NCBI GenBank assembly: GCA_009617715.1
Contig: VTFK01000091.1
Coordinates: 1,116,001-1,180,000 of the forward strand
Reading direction: 5' to 3'
Origin: Plectrocnemia conspersa
Lineage: Eukaryota > Arthropoda > Insecta > Trichoptera > Polycentropodidae
DNA length: 64,000 nt
Shown: piece after piece, positions 1 to 9,954 of the stretch
Layout: each line of letters opens with the position of its first letter
Numbering within the stretch: the first letter of the stretch is position 1
The notes under the pieces: model-generated
Told to the model about the DNA's origin: nothing
Databases searched by the model: none
The model's input: the letters and a program-made list of their open reading frames with translations, nothing else
Program-made: the position numbers and the translations under genes

Positions 1-1
1 G

Positions 2-604
2 TTACTCTCGAAGATCTTGAGCGTGGTTTTGACTAAATCCGGGGGAGGTCGCTCCGTTTCTTTGAGTAGCGGCGAAGGTCTCTTCGGGCGTAGGGTTTTC
101 TCCGGCGAAGGAGGCGGCGGCGGAGACGGAGGAGTCGGAGATCTCAACGGGGAGGCGTCTTCCGAAGATCTGGAGTCGCATCTGACGAGCGCGTCTACGG
201 ATCTGGCTCTTTTGGCGGCTTCGGGGGTGCGCGTGGCGGGTCTGTATCTGTTGGGTCTGGAGACGGTGTCTTTTGGGGCGGTAGACGGGGCGGTTGATGT
301 CCGGGTCGTCGTCCAAACCGTGCTCCAGAGAGGCGGCTCTCCTGAGCTTGTGCAGGGAAGGCCTGGGTTTCGCCGGCGCTTCCCTGAGGGTGAGGCTGAT
401 ATAGCGCGACTTGAGCTTGTTGACGATGCCCGGGCCGTAGGTGAGCTCCTCGGCCGGGTCGTCGTCCGCGGGGCAAGACCTCTGCTCGAGCAGCATGTCG
501 CCGGGGCCGCGTCGGGCCTGCGACTGAGCCGTCGGCTCGACGGTACCCGCGACTGCAGTTCTCCGCTTCTCCCGCAGCGCCACCAGCCAAGGGGGCGCCG
601 ACAT
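2..604 (-). CDS. First coding exon of an unnamed gene, cut by the left edge
   Basis: An open frame of 201 codons runs leftward from the ATG at 604 to the window edge without a stop. The frame stays open a little further upstream (to 652), but the only earlier possible start there is GTG, so 604 is the first ATG. The exon is about 60% GC in surroundings of under 30% GC. The product starts MSAPPWLVALREKRR; near residues 68-86 is a distinctive block TYGPGIVNKLKSRYISLTLR; the rest is rich in Arg, Pro and Ser and looks disordered. The P-W-x(3)-L-x-x-K-R-R start loosely recalls the N-terminus of phostensin/taperin-type PP1- and actin-binding proteins, but this is a weak resemblance from memory and I give no name. 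No splice donor is evident before the edge. A frame on the other strand (17-724) is a GC-driven shadow. Confidence 0.65.
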   Translation of the reverse strand: MSAPPWLVALREKRRTAVAGTVEPTAQSQARRGPGDMLLEQRSCPADDDPAEELTYGPGIVNKLKSRYISLTLREAPAKPRPSLHKLRRAASLEHGLDDDPDINRPVYRPKRHRLQTQQIQTRHAHPRSRQKSQIRRRARQMRLQIFGRRLPVEISDSSVSAAASFAGENPTPEETFAATQRNGATSPGFSQNHAQDLRE

Positions 605-790
605 CGCGAAGCCGCTACCTGCTGCACCTGCACTAACACACACAAAACGCACACGGTTAAACTACTGTTGCAAACTAGCCGAAAAGCGTGTCGCAGATTA
701 GGCGGCCGAATGCTGACTGATTGATACATTTATCTGGGGAGCAAATATCGATTGTCTCGCGCCGGATTATGGGGTATTATCGAATTCCGA
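605..790 (-). promoter_or_regulatory. 5' leader and likely promoter side of the left-edge gene
   Basis: GC content stays raised from the ATG at 604 up to about 780 and then drops to AT-rich intergenic DNA. The stretch holds two AG sites (as read on the minus strand) that could act as splice acceptors close to the ATG, so a further 5' exon is possible. An ATCGAT core lies at about 749, of the type bound by insect DRE factors. No TATA box is seen. The transcription start cannot be placed. Confidence 0.3.
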
Positions 791-1503
791 ACTACAAGGA
801 CGTTCAAAGTGGAACAAACGAATAAAATTATTAATTAATTTCAAAAAATTATTTTAAATATACATATATGTACATATGTATATATAAAGCTACATATATT
901 TTTAATAAATTAATTAATAATAATAATAATAATATCCGTGTTTTGAACCTAAAAATTGAATTTATATCATTTAATAAAATCTAATCATTACAAAAAGATA
1001 ACACAAATTATAGCTATTGGTATGAATATTTTATTTGAATTGTATACTTTTTAACAGCCAAGTGAAAATTTTCCATATAATCTTAATTGGACAAATTAAT
1101 AGGAATGAAGCAAACACACGATCCGACAAAGACCTACACATGATTCACAGTTGATATAATTGCGGTCAATTCTGTTAAACGAACATGACACAATGCAAAG
1201 TGTTCAATGTTGATAAACAAACTCGACGTTGACTGTTTCATATGAATCTAACCACAGTAAGTGGGCAGAAACAGATAAATATATTTTTTATTAATAACAT
1301 AATAATAAAACAACATAACCATCAGTATAACAAATTAATCAGTATATAATCACTATAGTAGTAGTCATTGAGAGGAAACGGATTTGATAAGATAAGAAAG
1401 AGATTTTTTTAATATTGAATATTAATATGTAAATAGTACAGAGACTGCAAAAAATGATAAAAACATATGTATAATATATAAAATATTATTTATTATACAT
1501 ATG
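791..1503. other. AT-rich intergenic DNA, no gene seen
   Basis: The sequence is low-complexity AT-rich DNA with short ATA/TAA runs between the leftward gene and the rightward gene that begins near 2.1 kb. Nothing coding is visible on either strand. Confidence 0.5.
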
Positions 1504-1754
1504 ATTCGGTGATTATTGCGCGAAAGAAACTTGTGGAATCGAAAATTGCTCACAGCGAAAATTTCAAACAACAAAAATTCTGGTCATATATAATCAATAT
1601 ACACATATATTTTGAAAATATTTTACAATTATATTTATATTAGGAAATGTATGATGCACATTATAATCAAATAATCACATATATTAAAAATTTTCGTTGT
1701 GTAGAATTTTCGTGTGCGCATTTTTTGTTTGCGCAATAATCCGGTCACCGGATT
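1504..1754. repeat. MITE-like element with imperfect terminal inverted repeats
   Basis: The left end reads ATTCGGTGATTATTGCGCG and the right end is close to its inverse complement, TTGCGCAATAATCCGGTCAC, carrying a small insertion that makes the palindrome CCGGTCACCGG at 1741-1751. The 250-bp body is AT-rich and non-coding. The same end sequence occurs as a compact hairpin at 4263-4317, which supports a dispersed family. I see no clear target duplication. Confidence 0.45.
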
Positions 1755-1979
1755 AGTAATATATGTAATATGATTCTTTCAAGATATTCTTGTATCATTC
1801 AATATAAAAATAAATTAACCAATCTAAGTAAAAAAAATATTAAAAAAAACACTCGTTCTTATCTATCTAATCTTCATATAGAAGCAAAATTGAAAAAAGG
1901 TAGTTGTATTTTTATCAACGCTCGTTTTAGTGCACGTTATGGCCAAAAGTATTGAACGCGATTCAAAATGATCAAAATG

Positions 1980-2158
1980 GCGGTTAATCCGTTACGGATT
2001 AAAAAATTTGAGGTTATGTTAGCATTGCAATCGATCGATACAATCTAAAGCTCACGGGCGATAAAATCGATTTTATTTATTACATTACGGATACAGTCGT
2101 TAATCGATTGCATTAGACTAGAAAAACACAGACACTCCGGTATCGATTTATTTTGACA
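1980..2158 (+). promoter_or_regulatory. ATCGAT-rich promoter of the small rightward gene
   Basis: Five ATCGAT cores lie within 120 bp (2030, 2034, 2066, 2103, 2142), the motif of DREF/BEAF-type promoters of broadly expressed insect genes. A perfect palindrome with a 5-base centre, TTAATCC-GTTAC-GGATTAA, lies at 1984-2002. GC rises sharply just after, at 2160. No TATA box is seen, as is usual for DRE promoters. Assignment to the rightward gene is by position. Confidence 0.4.
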
Positions 2159-2159
2159 G

Positions 2160-2537
2160 ATGACGGCGGCGGACGTTACGAACTATGTAATTCGATTTCG
2201 ATCGAGATGCGTCACAGATGTGTTAAATGTTGAAACAATAGCCGTTCGCAGAGAGGGGGTCGCCAAAAATGCGATCCGAGGGCGTAGCCCCCGCCGTTGC
2301 GCTCGACCAACGGCGCGAGACGGAGCTCGAAACCTCCAAGATCGAAAATGTACCGACGATCTCTTCGATCGTCTCGGGAGCCGCCCGCCCTCGTACCTCG
2401 CCGACGGGGCGGATATCTTAATCAATTTTCTTTTAGGCAACACGGACGAAAATCGCAACAATAAAAAAATACTAAAAAATCGTAAATCTGTCAAACTATT
2501 CCAGCTTAAATTATTTTCAAGAGTTGTTGAACAATAA
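2160..2537 (+). CDS. 125-codon upstream ORF in the leader of the small gene
   Basis: The frame starts at ATG 2160 and ends at TAA 2535-2537, in the same frame as the downstream 49-codon ORF that starts at 2559, so a single TAA and seven codons separate them. The first 85 residues are GC-rich and Arg-rich; the last 40 are AT-rich and Lys/Asn-rich, like non-coding DNA read through. An excellent splice acceptor (TTTTCTTTTAG, ending near 2435) lies inside it, so the AT-rich part may be partly intronic. I recognise no domain. It may be a real upstream ORF, or a 5' UTR that is open because it is GC-rich. Confidence 0.25.
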   Translation: MTAADVTNYVIRFRSRCVTDVLNVETIAVRREGVAKNAIRGRSPRRCARPTARDGARNLQDRKCTDDLFDRLGSRPPSYLADGADILINFLLGNTDENRNNKKILKNRKSVKLFQLKLFSRVVEQ

Positions 2538-2558
2538 CTTGATAGTTTGCCGGAAGAG

Positions 2559-3385
2559 ATGCACCGGTACCAGAAAAGACAGGTACGCATTTCAAAAATT
2601 ATTCATATGTAACCCACATATTTTCATTTTTTTTATGTTGAGACAAACTAAACTATGGATTCCCATGGTGCGGTTGTGTGCGTGCATACATACTTGTAAA
2701 TGAGACAGGTTATAGATCTTACATTTTAATGATTAAGAACTTACTCCAATTTTAGGGTGGGTACCGTTATGAATCGCCAAACGCCATCCGCCGTTCGGTC
2801 GCATTTCCTAGAAGTCAGGTTGCAAGTCTGTTCAGAGATATAATAAGAGTAATTTCTTTATTTTATTACATACCGGTTATAATTCAAAAAAATGTCTAAA
2901 CTTCAACGAAGCATTCTTTTTTCTTCTTAATCAAAGGAATTAACGAATGGGAAACAAAGGAATGTTTATAAATTTGTAAAGAATGAAAGTGACAACAATT
3001 TTTAATTAGTGCCGTGCAGTACCGTAAATATTTTAAACAAGTGCAATTTATATGATAGTTGCTAACTTGTGTTGCTGAAGCTCCTAAAAAACATTGCAAT
3101 TTTGTTTAAATGATAATATGTATTTTTATTTTTTTCCCAAAATTTTTAAATATTTTTTTTTCTGTATAATTTTTGTACATGGTTAAAGTTATTCAATATG
3201 AATTCAATGTCCACATCTATAGAAATAGGAAATCTGTTTCTCTACTGGCAATTCTTTACTTCTAAAAAATCCTTTACTTTTTCATCGGACACTTGTAATT
3301 AAAACGGTTTTTATATATATGTATAAAATAGTATTAATTTGTTCTCATCCAGGTACTCGCAGTTGGTGAACGCATTGTGGTCTAG
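2559..3385 (+). CDS. Candidate three-exon gene for a 49-residue protein
   Basis: Exon 1 codes for MHRYQKRQ (2559-2582) and ends in a CAG|GTACGC donor. Exon 2 (2756-2848) follows a TACTCCAATTTTAG acceptor and ends in AGA|GTAATT. Exon 3 (3353-3385) follows a strong TTTGTTCTCATCCAG acceptor and ends in TAG. All three join in phase 0 with no stop. Exon 2 is rich in GC-ending codons, unlike its surroundings, and contains YRYESPNAIRRSVAF followed by PRSQVASLFRDIIR; exon 3 gives VLAVGERIVV. The introns are 173 and 504 bp. There is no signal peptide or membrane segment; the protein is basic. A TAA eight codons upstream closes the frame unless an alternative acceptor is used, so this could also be the C-terminal end of a longer protein. 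I do not recognise the family. The splice model is inferred by eye. Confidence 0.5.
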
Positions 3386-3623
3386 CCATTATTACTTAAT
3401 AGTAATCTATTTTGTAAATATATTTTTTTATGTATTTCGCCATTATGTATCGTTTTTTTATGTACAGTTTGCATGAATTTATCAAGATCAGTAATAATGT
3501 ATTTATATTAATAAGTATTAAGTTATAAAGTGGCATATTTTTCTTCGATTCATTTTTCTTTAGTCTCTTAATACTTGTGGATTCGATTTACCAGCGAAAT
3601 ATCTTAGGACATATGTGCATTTG

Positions 3624-3629
3624 AATAAA
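3624..3629 (+). terminator. Likely poly(A) signal of the small gene
   Basis: AATAAA lies 240 bp after the stop codon at 3383, in a TTGAATAAATATTTTG context followed by T-rich sequence. It would end a transcript of three exons beginning near 2.1 kb. Confidence 0.35.
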
Positions 3630-3649
3630 TATTTTGTTTTATAAAACAA

Positions 3650-5680
3650 TTGCTTTTGCATTACAATAATAAAAAAATGAGCATTAAAAGAATATCTTTG
3701 TACAATAAAAAATATTACTAAAATATATCATTTAAATATAATTATATTCACTGTAATAGTTGCAAAATAGTATTTGCTGTTCACACCAAAAGTCGGCCTA
3801 ACGAAAGTTTTAAAACAAATTATTTAAAAGTGAAAACGACGTCAACGCAAATGCACATCTTATTTATTTTAATGAACATATTATTCGTTTTAAGTGACAG
3901 TATATTTTTTTTAAGTTTAAATAACTTATTGAATGCGCGCATTTGATAGTTAAATGCTGATTTAATAAATGCGCATTTCATTTTATACATTGCTTATTTA
4001 AAAACTTCTTAATACTAGTTTAGCTGTAGACAATATTTAACTTGCAAAAGATTAATATTTTGCATTCAACATCTTTGCAGGTTATATCTTTGCAACTAGT
4101 AATTTCGCATAATTATATTGCTCAAAAACCATACAAAAATAATTAGCACACAGACTTTCACAGACAATTTTATATACGCAATATTATCAATTTAGAACTA
4201 ATTTAATAATAAAATAAAATAAAAATTTGTCAGACACTTCTTGGCTAGATCAGTAGTCTCCAACGGATTATTGCGCAACGAAAATTCAACGTTTGCGCAA
4301 TTATCACCGAATCTGATACGTCAAGTGGTTTTTACACGATCGTAAGCATGAGTTGATAGCTGCGATACATTCGGATACTCAGAGAGTTGAAAGCAAATAT
4401 ATGAGAATTTGTTTTAACAATGAACCATATTTAGGGTTGATTACGCACTTTTTTCTGTTATAGAGTTACGCGATCAAAATATTTTAGAGTCCATTAATTG
4501 GAAATAAAACTTTTTTTAATTAATAAAAAAATAACCAACAACCATTTTTTTACCCTGAAGACAATTTACATTTTATTTATTATTTTACTAGTAATTAAAA
4601 TGTCATATTCAGAAATAAAAATAGTTGCTCAAATTTATTATTTTTAGGTTTGTGGGCTTATCTGGGTTAATACAGTAAACGATATGATAATTTTTAATAT
4701 TTATTACATTTAATTATATTTATAATCAAATATGAAATAAAATAGATAAATAATATATGACTTTTGTTAAGGCAATAAAAGGGTTAAAAACATAATTAAT
4801 TATTACAAATTAAATTTCATTTTAATTTTCCGCTCCAATAATTTCGATTGAAAAAAAAATGGTTCAAATATTGGCTAAATATTAAAATGTTTGGCATTGA
4901 ACGTATAGAGGTCTCTAATTAATTATTGAAAAAATATTTTTAATGGCGCTAATTTAAAACTTTCACATTGAATTGGGAATAAATATTAATCAGAAAGTAT
5001 ATTTATTACATTATTAATATTTAATATAACACTATTATTGTCTATAATCATAAATAAAAGCTTATTAGATTTTCGTATGTCAAAAATATGACAGTAATAT
5101 GTAACCAGACTGAAAGTAATTTTCCGCTTGAACACGCTTCTTGATCCTCTTCTATAATTTGCAATTTCTCTTCTCGGTTAAGTGAATAAGTGTGAGATAT
5201 TGATCGAGCAACCGAGCAAACGTCAAATCGTTACAGTATGTCATATTTCAGTTTTTTTGGTTACTTATACTATGTAGTATGATACTATATATAAAACGAA
5301 ATGCATTCAAGTACACTGTGAGTGACTATGATTACTTACTGATAACTTTTAATCATATCGTCAATGATCATTCTTCATAATAGAAGATTCACGATTTTAT
5401 CTCTCCCTCAAAGAGTTGAGTTTTATATATTGTATAATATATACAAGTATATGCATAAGTTCTTTCACCTTTATCAACATCTAAGCAGTAGAATGGCAGA
5501 AGGGTTCACCATTATTTGGCTAAGCTCGAATCAATTTTAATCTGGCTGTTTACAAATTGTTAAATCTTTTTCCTACAACACCAGACAGTTATCTTATGAA
5601 ATATTTTTTTGCAATTTGACTGAATTTGTGTGTCCTCACAAACTTTGCCTCGGATATGGTAACCGAATGGTAAACCAAAT
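3650..5680. other. AT-rich DNA without a visible gene
   Basis: The stretch is about 25% GC. Apart from the 55-bp hairpin at 4263-4317, I see only A/T-rich low-complexity sequence and short chance frames on both strands. Confidence 0.5.
4263..4317. repeat. Compact hairpin of the same MITE family as 1504-1754
   Basis: The arms CGGATTATTGCGCAACG and CGTTTGCGCAATTATCACCG face each other around about 15 bases. The end sequence matches the ends of the 1504-1754 element, so this is probably a collapsed or deleted copy. The TTGCGCAA core also fits a C/EBP-type binding site. Confidence 0.4.
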
Positions 5681-5690
5681 ATATTTTCAG

Positions 5691-5872
5691 TGGACAGGAA
5701 CAAACGTGAAGATAAGTTCGTTCTGCGCCAAAACCTACTGGCGTCTTATCCCCTGTACCTTCCGGCGGCTACTTCCGTACTATTGGGGCGATATATTTCA
5801 TTTTTACGGCTGACAGAATTGGAGCGAACGAATCGAATGTCCGGCTGCTTCTCTGCGGACAGCCAGACGTGA
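5691..5872 (+). CDS. Candidate host exon, last or internal
   Basis: A TATATTTTCAG acceptor ends at 5690. From 5693 a frame of 60 codons including the stop (TGA at 5870-5872) uses many GC-ending codons in otherwise AT-rich DNA. Pieces read DRNKREDKFVLRQNLL, SYPLYLPAATSVLLGRY and RLTELERTNRM. An overlapping frame (5616-5813) is also open but has AT-biased third positions and rare residues, and is probably a shadow. I do not recognise the protein; the middle part is hydrophobic and could be a membrane segment. No partner exon was found nearby. It could also be a relic of an unknown mobile element. Confidence 0.3.
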
Positions 5873-5879
5873 CATTATT

Positions 5880-8800
5880 TAAATTGAAGCTGCCGAGAGG
5901 CTCACGGCCGAGTTGAAAATAAGAAAACAGATTTATTTATAACAGTAGGACGTTTTACTACTACCATTACTACAAATAATACCATTTAAACTGTTCCATT
6001 TATCTTAAAATCAATATCTTCATAGTCAGGGTAGAAAAATATATTTTTAAAGAATTGTTTTATTTACGGTTTACTGCATAAATTTAAGATTATATAATAA
6101 ACATACAATTGTTAATAGCAGGCAGTGAAAATAGTGTCTGTTCTCTAGTTCATTGTGGTCAGCTAGGTAGTCTCGAGCTCACTGAGAGTGAGTTCGAGTA
6201 GTAAGTTCGTGGGTTGTGACTGTGTTATTATTTAAATCTGCCTTCAGTACATCCCATTGTGAAAGCTTAACATCTAGTTGATCATTTTTGGGTAAAAAGT
6301 TGATAATTACAAAGTATACGTTCAATAATAACTATGTATATGTCTCTCGAAGTTTATAAAAAAAGAGTATAAAGAGTTTTTATAATATGGTAATTGATGA
6401 TAATTGCCAGATCATGAAAGTCTGTGTGGATATTGTATAGTTGAATTTTATTGAGACAAACCTTTGTGTTGTAGCTTAACAGAGGCCTATTGTTGAAACC
6501 ATCACAATATAAAAAAAATGTATACACAAATCTTGCCTATCAACCTATCTATACAAATCCTTCCTTTTACGGATCACTATAAAGTCATAAAGAATCAAAA
6601 AATACACACATACTTTTATGTTATACAAAACAATAGTAATAATAATTTTGTAATGCGCGTTTATTTATTTTTAAACCAGTTTATTTTAATTTTAAACGGG
6701 TCATCGTCGATTCTGACTGGGGGATGCGAAGAGAGAAGCGGTAACTTCTGAGATTTTCGATGGGATAAAGTTGGGTCGGTCTTATATTGGTTTAAGTTTG
6801 TACGAACTTAGTGAATTCAAGAAGTTCTGATGCCTTCAACTCCGAAGTGGATGTTCAAGTGTAAATATCAAAGAAAGTCTATGAGGGAGTGCTTGGCAAA
6901 ATTGATCGTTGGTTGCTCGTATTTAAATGAGATTTTGTTTTCGCCATATGAGATTTTGTTTTCTGAAATATATAAAACGTTAAACATATTGTTACTGTGT
7001 ATCTGTTTTTGTTTAGTTTATTTTTAACGTAACATTATTTAGAATAGTAAGATAAGTTTACATAGAATAAATGAGAGGCGAATAGCAATGGATTCCCTCG
7101 ACCCTTGTATTGCTTACCACTAGAACTATAAGTGACCTAATATCCTTAAATAAAAATTTAACGTATTATAATAAAAAAAAACATATATCATATATTTAAA
7201 TATTTGCAAGAAAAAAAAACCTGCATGGTTATATATTATTTATAAATAACATGTCAACAATGTGGCGTTTCCTCTTCGCTTGATGTCTTGAGGTTTATCT
7301 TAATTAGCATATAGGTAAATCCTACCATGGGTATAGTTACAGAAAGTTAGAGATCGGTTCGTTATTTGCATAGGTGTTTGTCGAGAGAATTCAAAATGGA
7401 GGCGACTTGCGGTCATAACACGCGCAGCGCGTTATAAATATAGTTAGGACAGCTCGAGCTAAATTTTGACTAGAAAATGATATCTCATATTTATCATTCT
7501 ATTTTAATGTTATTTGTGTATTATATCATTTAGATAAAATATATTTTTGCTTCTTTAGACAAATAATAATTTTGGGCAAAAATATCTTTAGGTGACCTTT
7601 ACGCACACGGCATTTCTTATTTTGTCCTGTTTTATAAATAAAACGTTGACTTTAAGACAATGCCTTTGCCCATAAAACATGAAATGAGTTTCTTAACTAA
7701 AATATCTTATATATATATATATATAATTAAAATTGAATAGTAAATGTATGGATTTATTATTTTATATATTTAGTTGAGCGTAAGATTAAAATTTGTCGCA
7801 ATTATTCGTTCGAAGCTTAATACAAATAATAGGTATTTGCGAATTGCAGAACAAGTTTATTCGTCACGCCAACGTTACACAAGTACACGATCATTGCCAC
7901 CTGAAAATGTACATTTTGCATGGACTAAAACAAAAAAAAGTCGGTGCCGATAAAAATAAAAAAGTATCAAATAGTCGGTGAAATATGGTTATTCAAATTA
8001 CAAGTTTTTAGGGGCAGCGTTGCAAAATATCAGACAACAACAGTGTATGTTTCCAGCCCAAATCAGAGGGTCGATATTAAGAATAAGCGAAAACACATCC
8101 ATTAACTCAAAAATAGTATAGCGAATAAATCGTACTCACGACACTTCCTTTCGGAATACACTTCTTTCATCTGTTTTTTTACTATTTTACTTTCGACTTA
8201 TGTTTTCCAGTTCGAAAGATAAAATTTAGACACTGTGGCGTTTTCAGTATACATATATAAGTTTGAAATTAAAACAGCAAAGATGATGTTTAAGCTGTAT
8301 ATATTATTTTTTATTAATAATATGACTATTATAGGTTTTGACTTGACAGGTTTCCCCAAAGCGTCATTATACAAAACATAATTATACAATTTAATATTTA
8401 AAACAAACAAAAAATAAAGATAGAGGAGCGCCATCCCACATATTTTTTTCTTGTGTTTGACAAGCTTGTTGAGAAGCTAGATAGTTTGGGCGAGAGGACG
8501 CTGCGTTCTGGCCGCGACGGTTACGAATAACGGACGCGATCGCGACTTTCTATGGCATATGAGTTTCCTGTAAAACTTTCAGAAAAAAATATATTCACAT
8601 AGCTTGAGACTTAAATCAGAGGATTATTTGTAAGAATTAATTCTTGATTTATACTGTAGCCCAAATTACATCACAAAATTGCACATAACCTCATCCGGTT
8701 TCGTCTTCGTTCAGTTGAAAAGTTAAGCGAGTATTTGCTCTGGAAAACTTGAGGCTATAAACTTTTCAATCTTTGCTCTGTGTTACTTATTCAATTGCGA

Positions 8801-9195
8801 ATTCTAATGCACACGTGCACGTAAAAACTCAATATTGCCTCTGTAACTAAATTAAATTTTTCAAAGTTGGTGAAAGTAGAAATTAAGTTGTGAAATTAAA
8901 CATTTATAATGAACAGGTATTATCTTAAACCGGCAACTTAATCGATATGGTGAAATTAGCAGTATTATAGTTGCCTCTTTACGAGTGAGTGTTATGAAAT
9001 TATGAGTGCGTAACGTGCAATTAATTAACACTGCTTTAGTTAAGTTCATACAAGCTCATAAAACAACGGTTAAATTTAATCTATATTTTTTTATACAGAA
9101 TATATTTATTTATGATTGTATTTGTATATAATTTTAAATAAGTTCAGAAGTATATAATTTGTATGTATGTCTGTTTTAAATAAACATAGATTTAC
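5880..9195. other. AT-rich DNA with one short GC-rich island
   Basis: No gene is evident. At 7396 the string CAAAATGG begins a 13-codon ORF ending at 7437, probably chance. A (TA)n run lies at about 7710-7724. At 8475-8560 there is a GC-rich island (about 55% GC) open in one frame on each strand for 27-30 codons; it may be a small exon or a regulatory element, but I cannot choose a strand. Confidence 0.4.
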
Positions 9196-9204
9196 TAGTT
9201 GTAG

Positions 9205-9460
9205 AAGTTAGATTGGAATAGTTGGATGTTCAAAAAATATTATAGATGAATGTTTTAGTATTTATTTATAAGAAAATATTATGTTATCAGAATATTTTAA
9301 TAAGTATTTAATAGGAAATAAAGATATACATAGATTTAATACTTGAAATAGAGACAATTTAAAGATAGATAGGTATATGAAAATGAGTACGGCCAGGGGA
9401 ATAATAAACGGAGGTGTGAATTTGTATAATAATATTCCTTGGACAATCCAAAAAAAAAAT
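9205..9460 (+). pseudogene. LINE ORF2 C-terminal relic, copy 1
   Basis: The plus strand reads EYFNKYLIGNKDIHRFNT, a stop, then NRDNLKIDRYMKMS and GGVNLYNNIP. This fits the conserved tail found after the reverse transcriptase of many non-LTR retrotransposons (H-x-N/F-T-R ... L ... G-x-x-L-Y/W-N-x-x-P). The same block occurs inverted at 21060-21260. There are frame breaks and no intact ORF. The clade cannot be named from the tail alone. Confidence 0.5.
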
Positions 9461-9954
9461 ATAATGCGGATTTCCTCAATGAAATAAAGAAACACATTCG
9501 TTAATTAAAAAATAAATTATAATAATAAGTCTTTTTTTATGTTCTGTTTATAAATAATAATAATGTATATATTATCAATTTTCTGAAAATATTGCACTTT
9601 GAATATTGTTTTGGTCGATACAGTAACGTTTCTTTATAGCTTAGACTAATTTGAGATCGTAAAGTTAAATTTAATTACTTATCCCTCTAAAGTGTTTAAC
9701 GAAACGAAAATATGAGTATGAAGGGACCCGTCAAAACCGTGACTTATCTCCTAAATTGCAATGAATCACGGTTCGAAATTTGGCAATACTTTTTAAATTG
9801 AATCCCCGGGGAAATTGGAACGATGCTATCAAGTATAAGCATAATTTGAGATGAAAGTTCTTGGACTGACACGATTGAAGATTTTTTTAACACCATACAT
9901 TTTTGATTTATTATTTCAAACATATCAATAATTTCGTGATTTTATCTCAATATT

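Noticed and set aside
195..590. 131-codon minus-strand frame in the same GC-rich exon
   Set aside because: Overlaps the chosen frame, has no better start and is Pro/Arg-rich as expected for a shifted GC-rich frame.
17..724. 235-codon plus-strand frame over the left GC-rich exon
   Set aside because: Gly/Val/Arg-rich antisense shadow; the minus strand has the natural start and motif-like blocks.
2183..2590. 135-codon minus-strand frame over the leader of the small gene
   Set aside because: Covers both the GC-rich leader and AT-rich DNA and runs against the splice signals; probably antisense shadow.
7396..7437. Short ORF with an ideal CAAAATGG start
   Set aside because: Ends after 13 codons, with no splice donor that would extend it.
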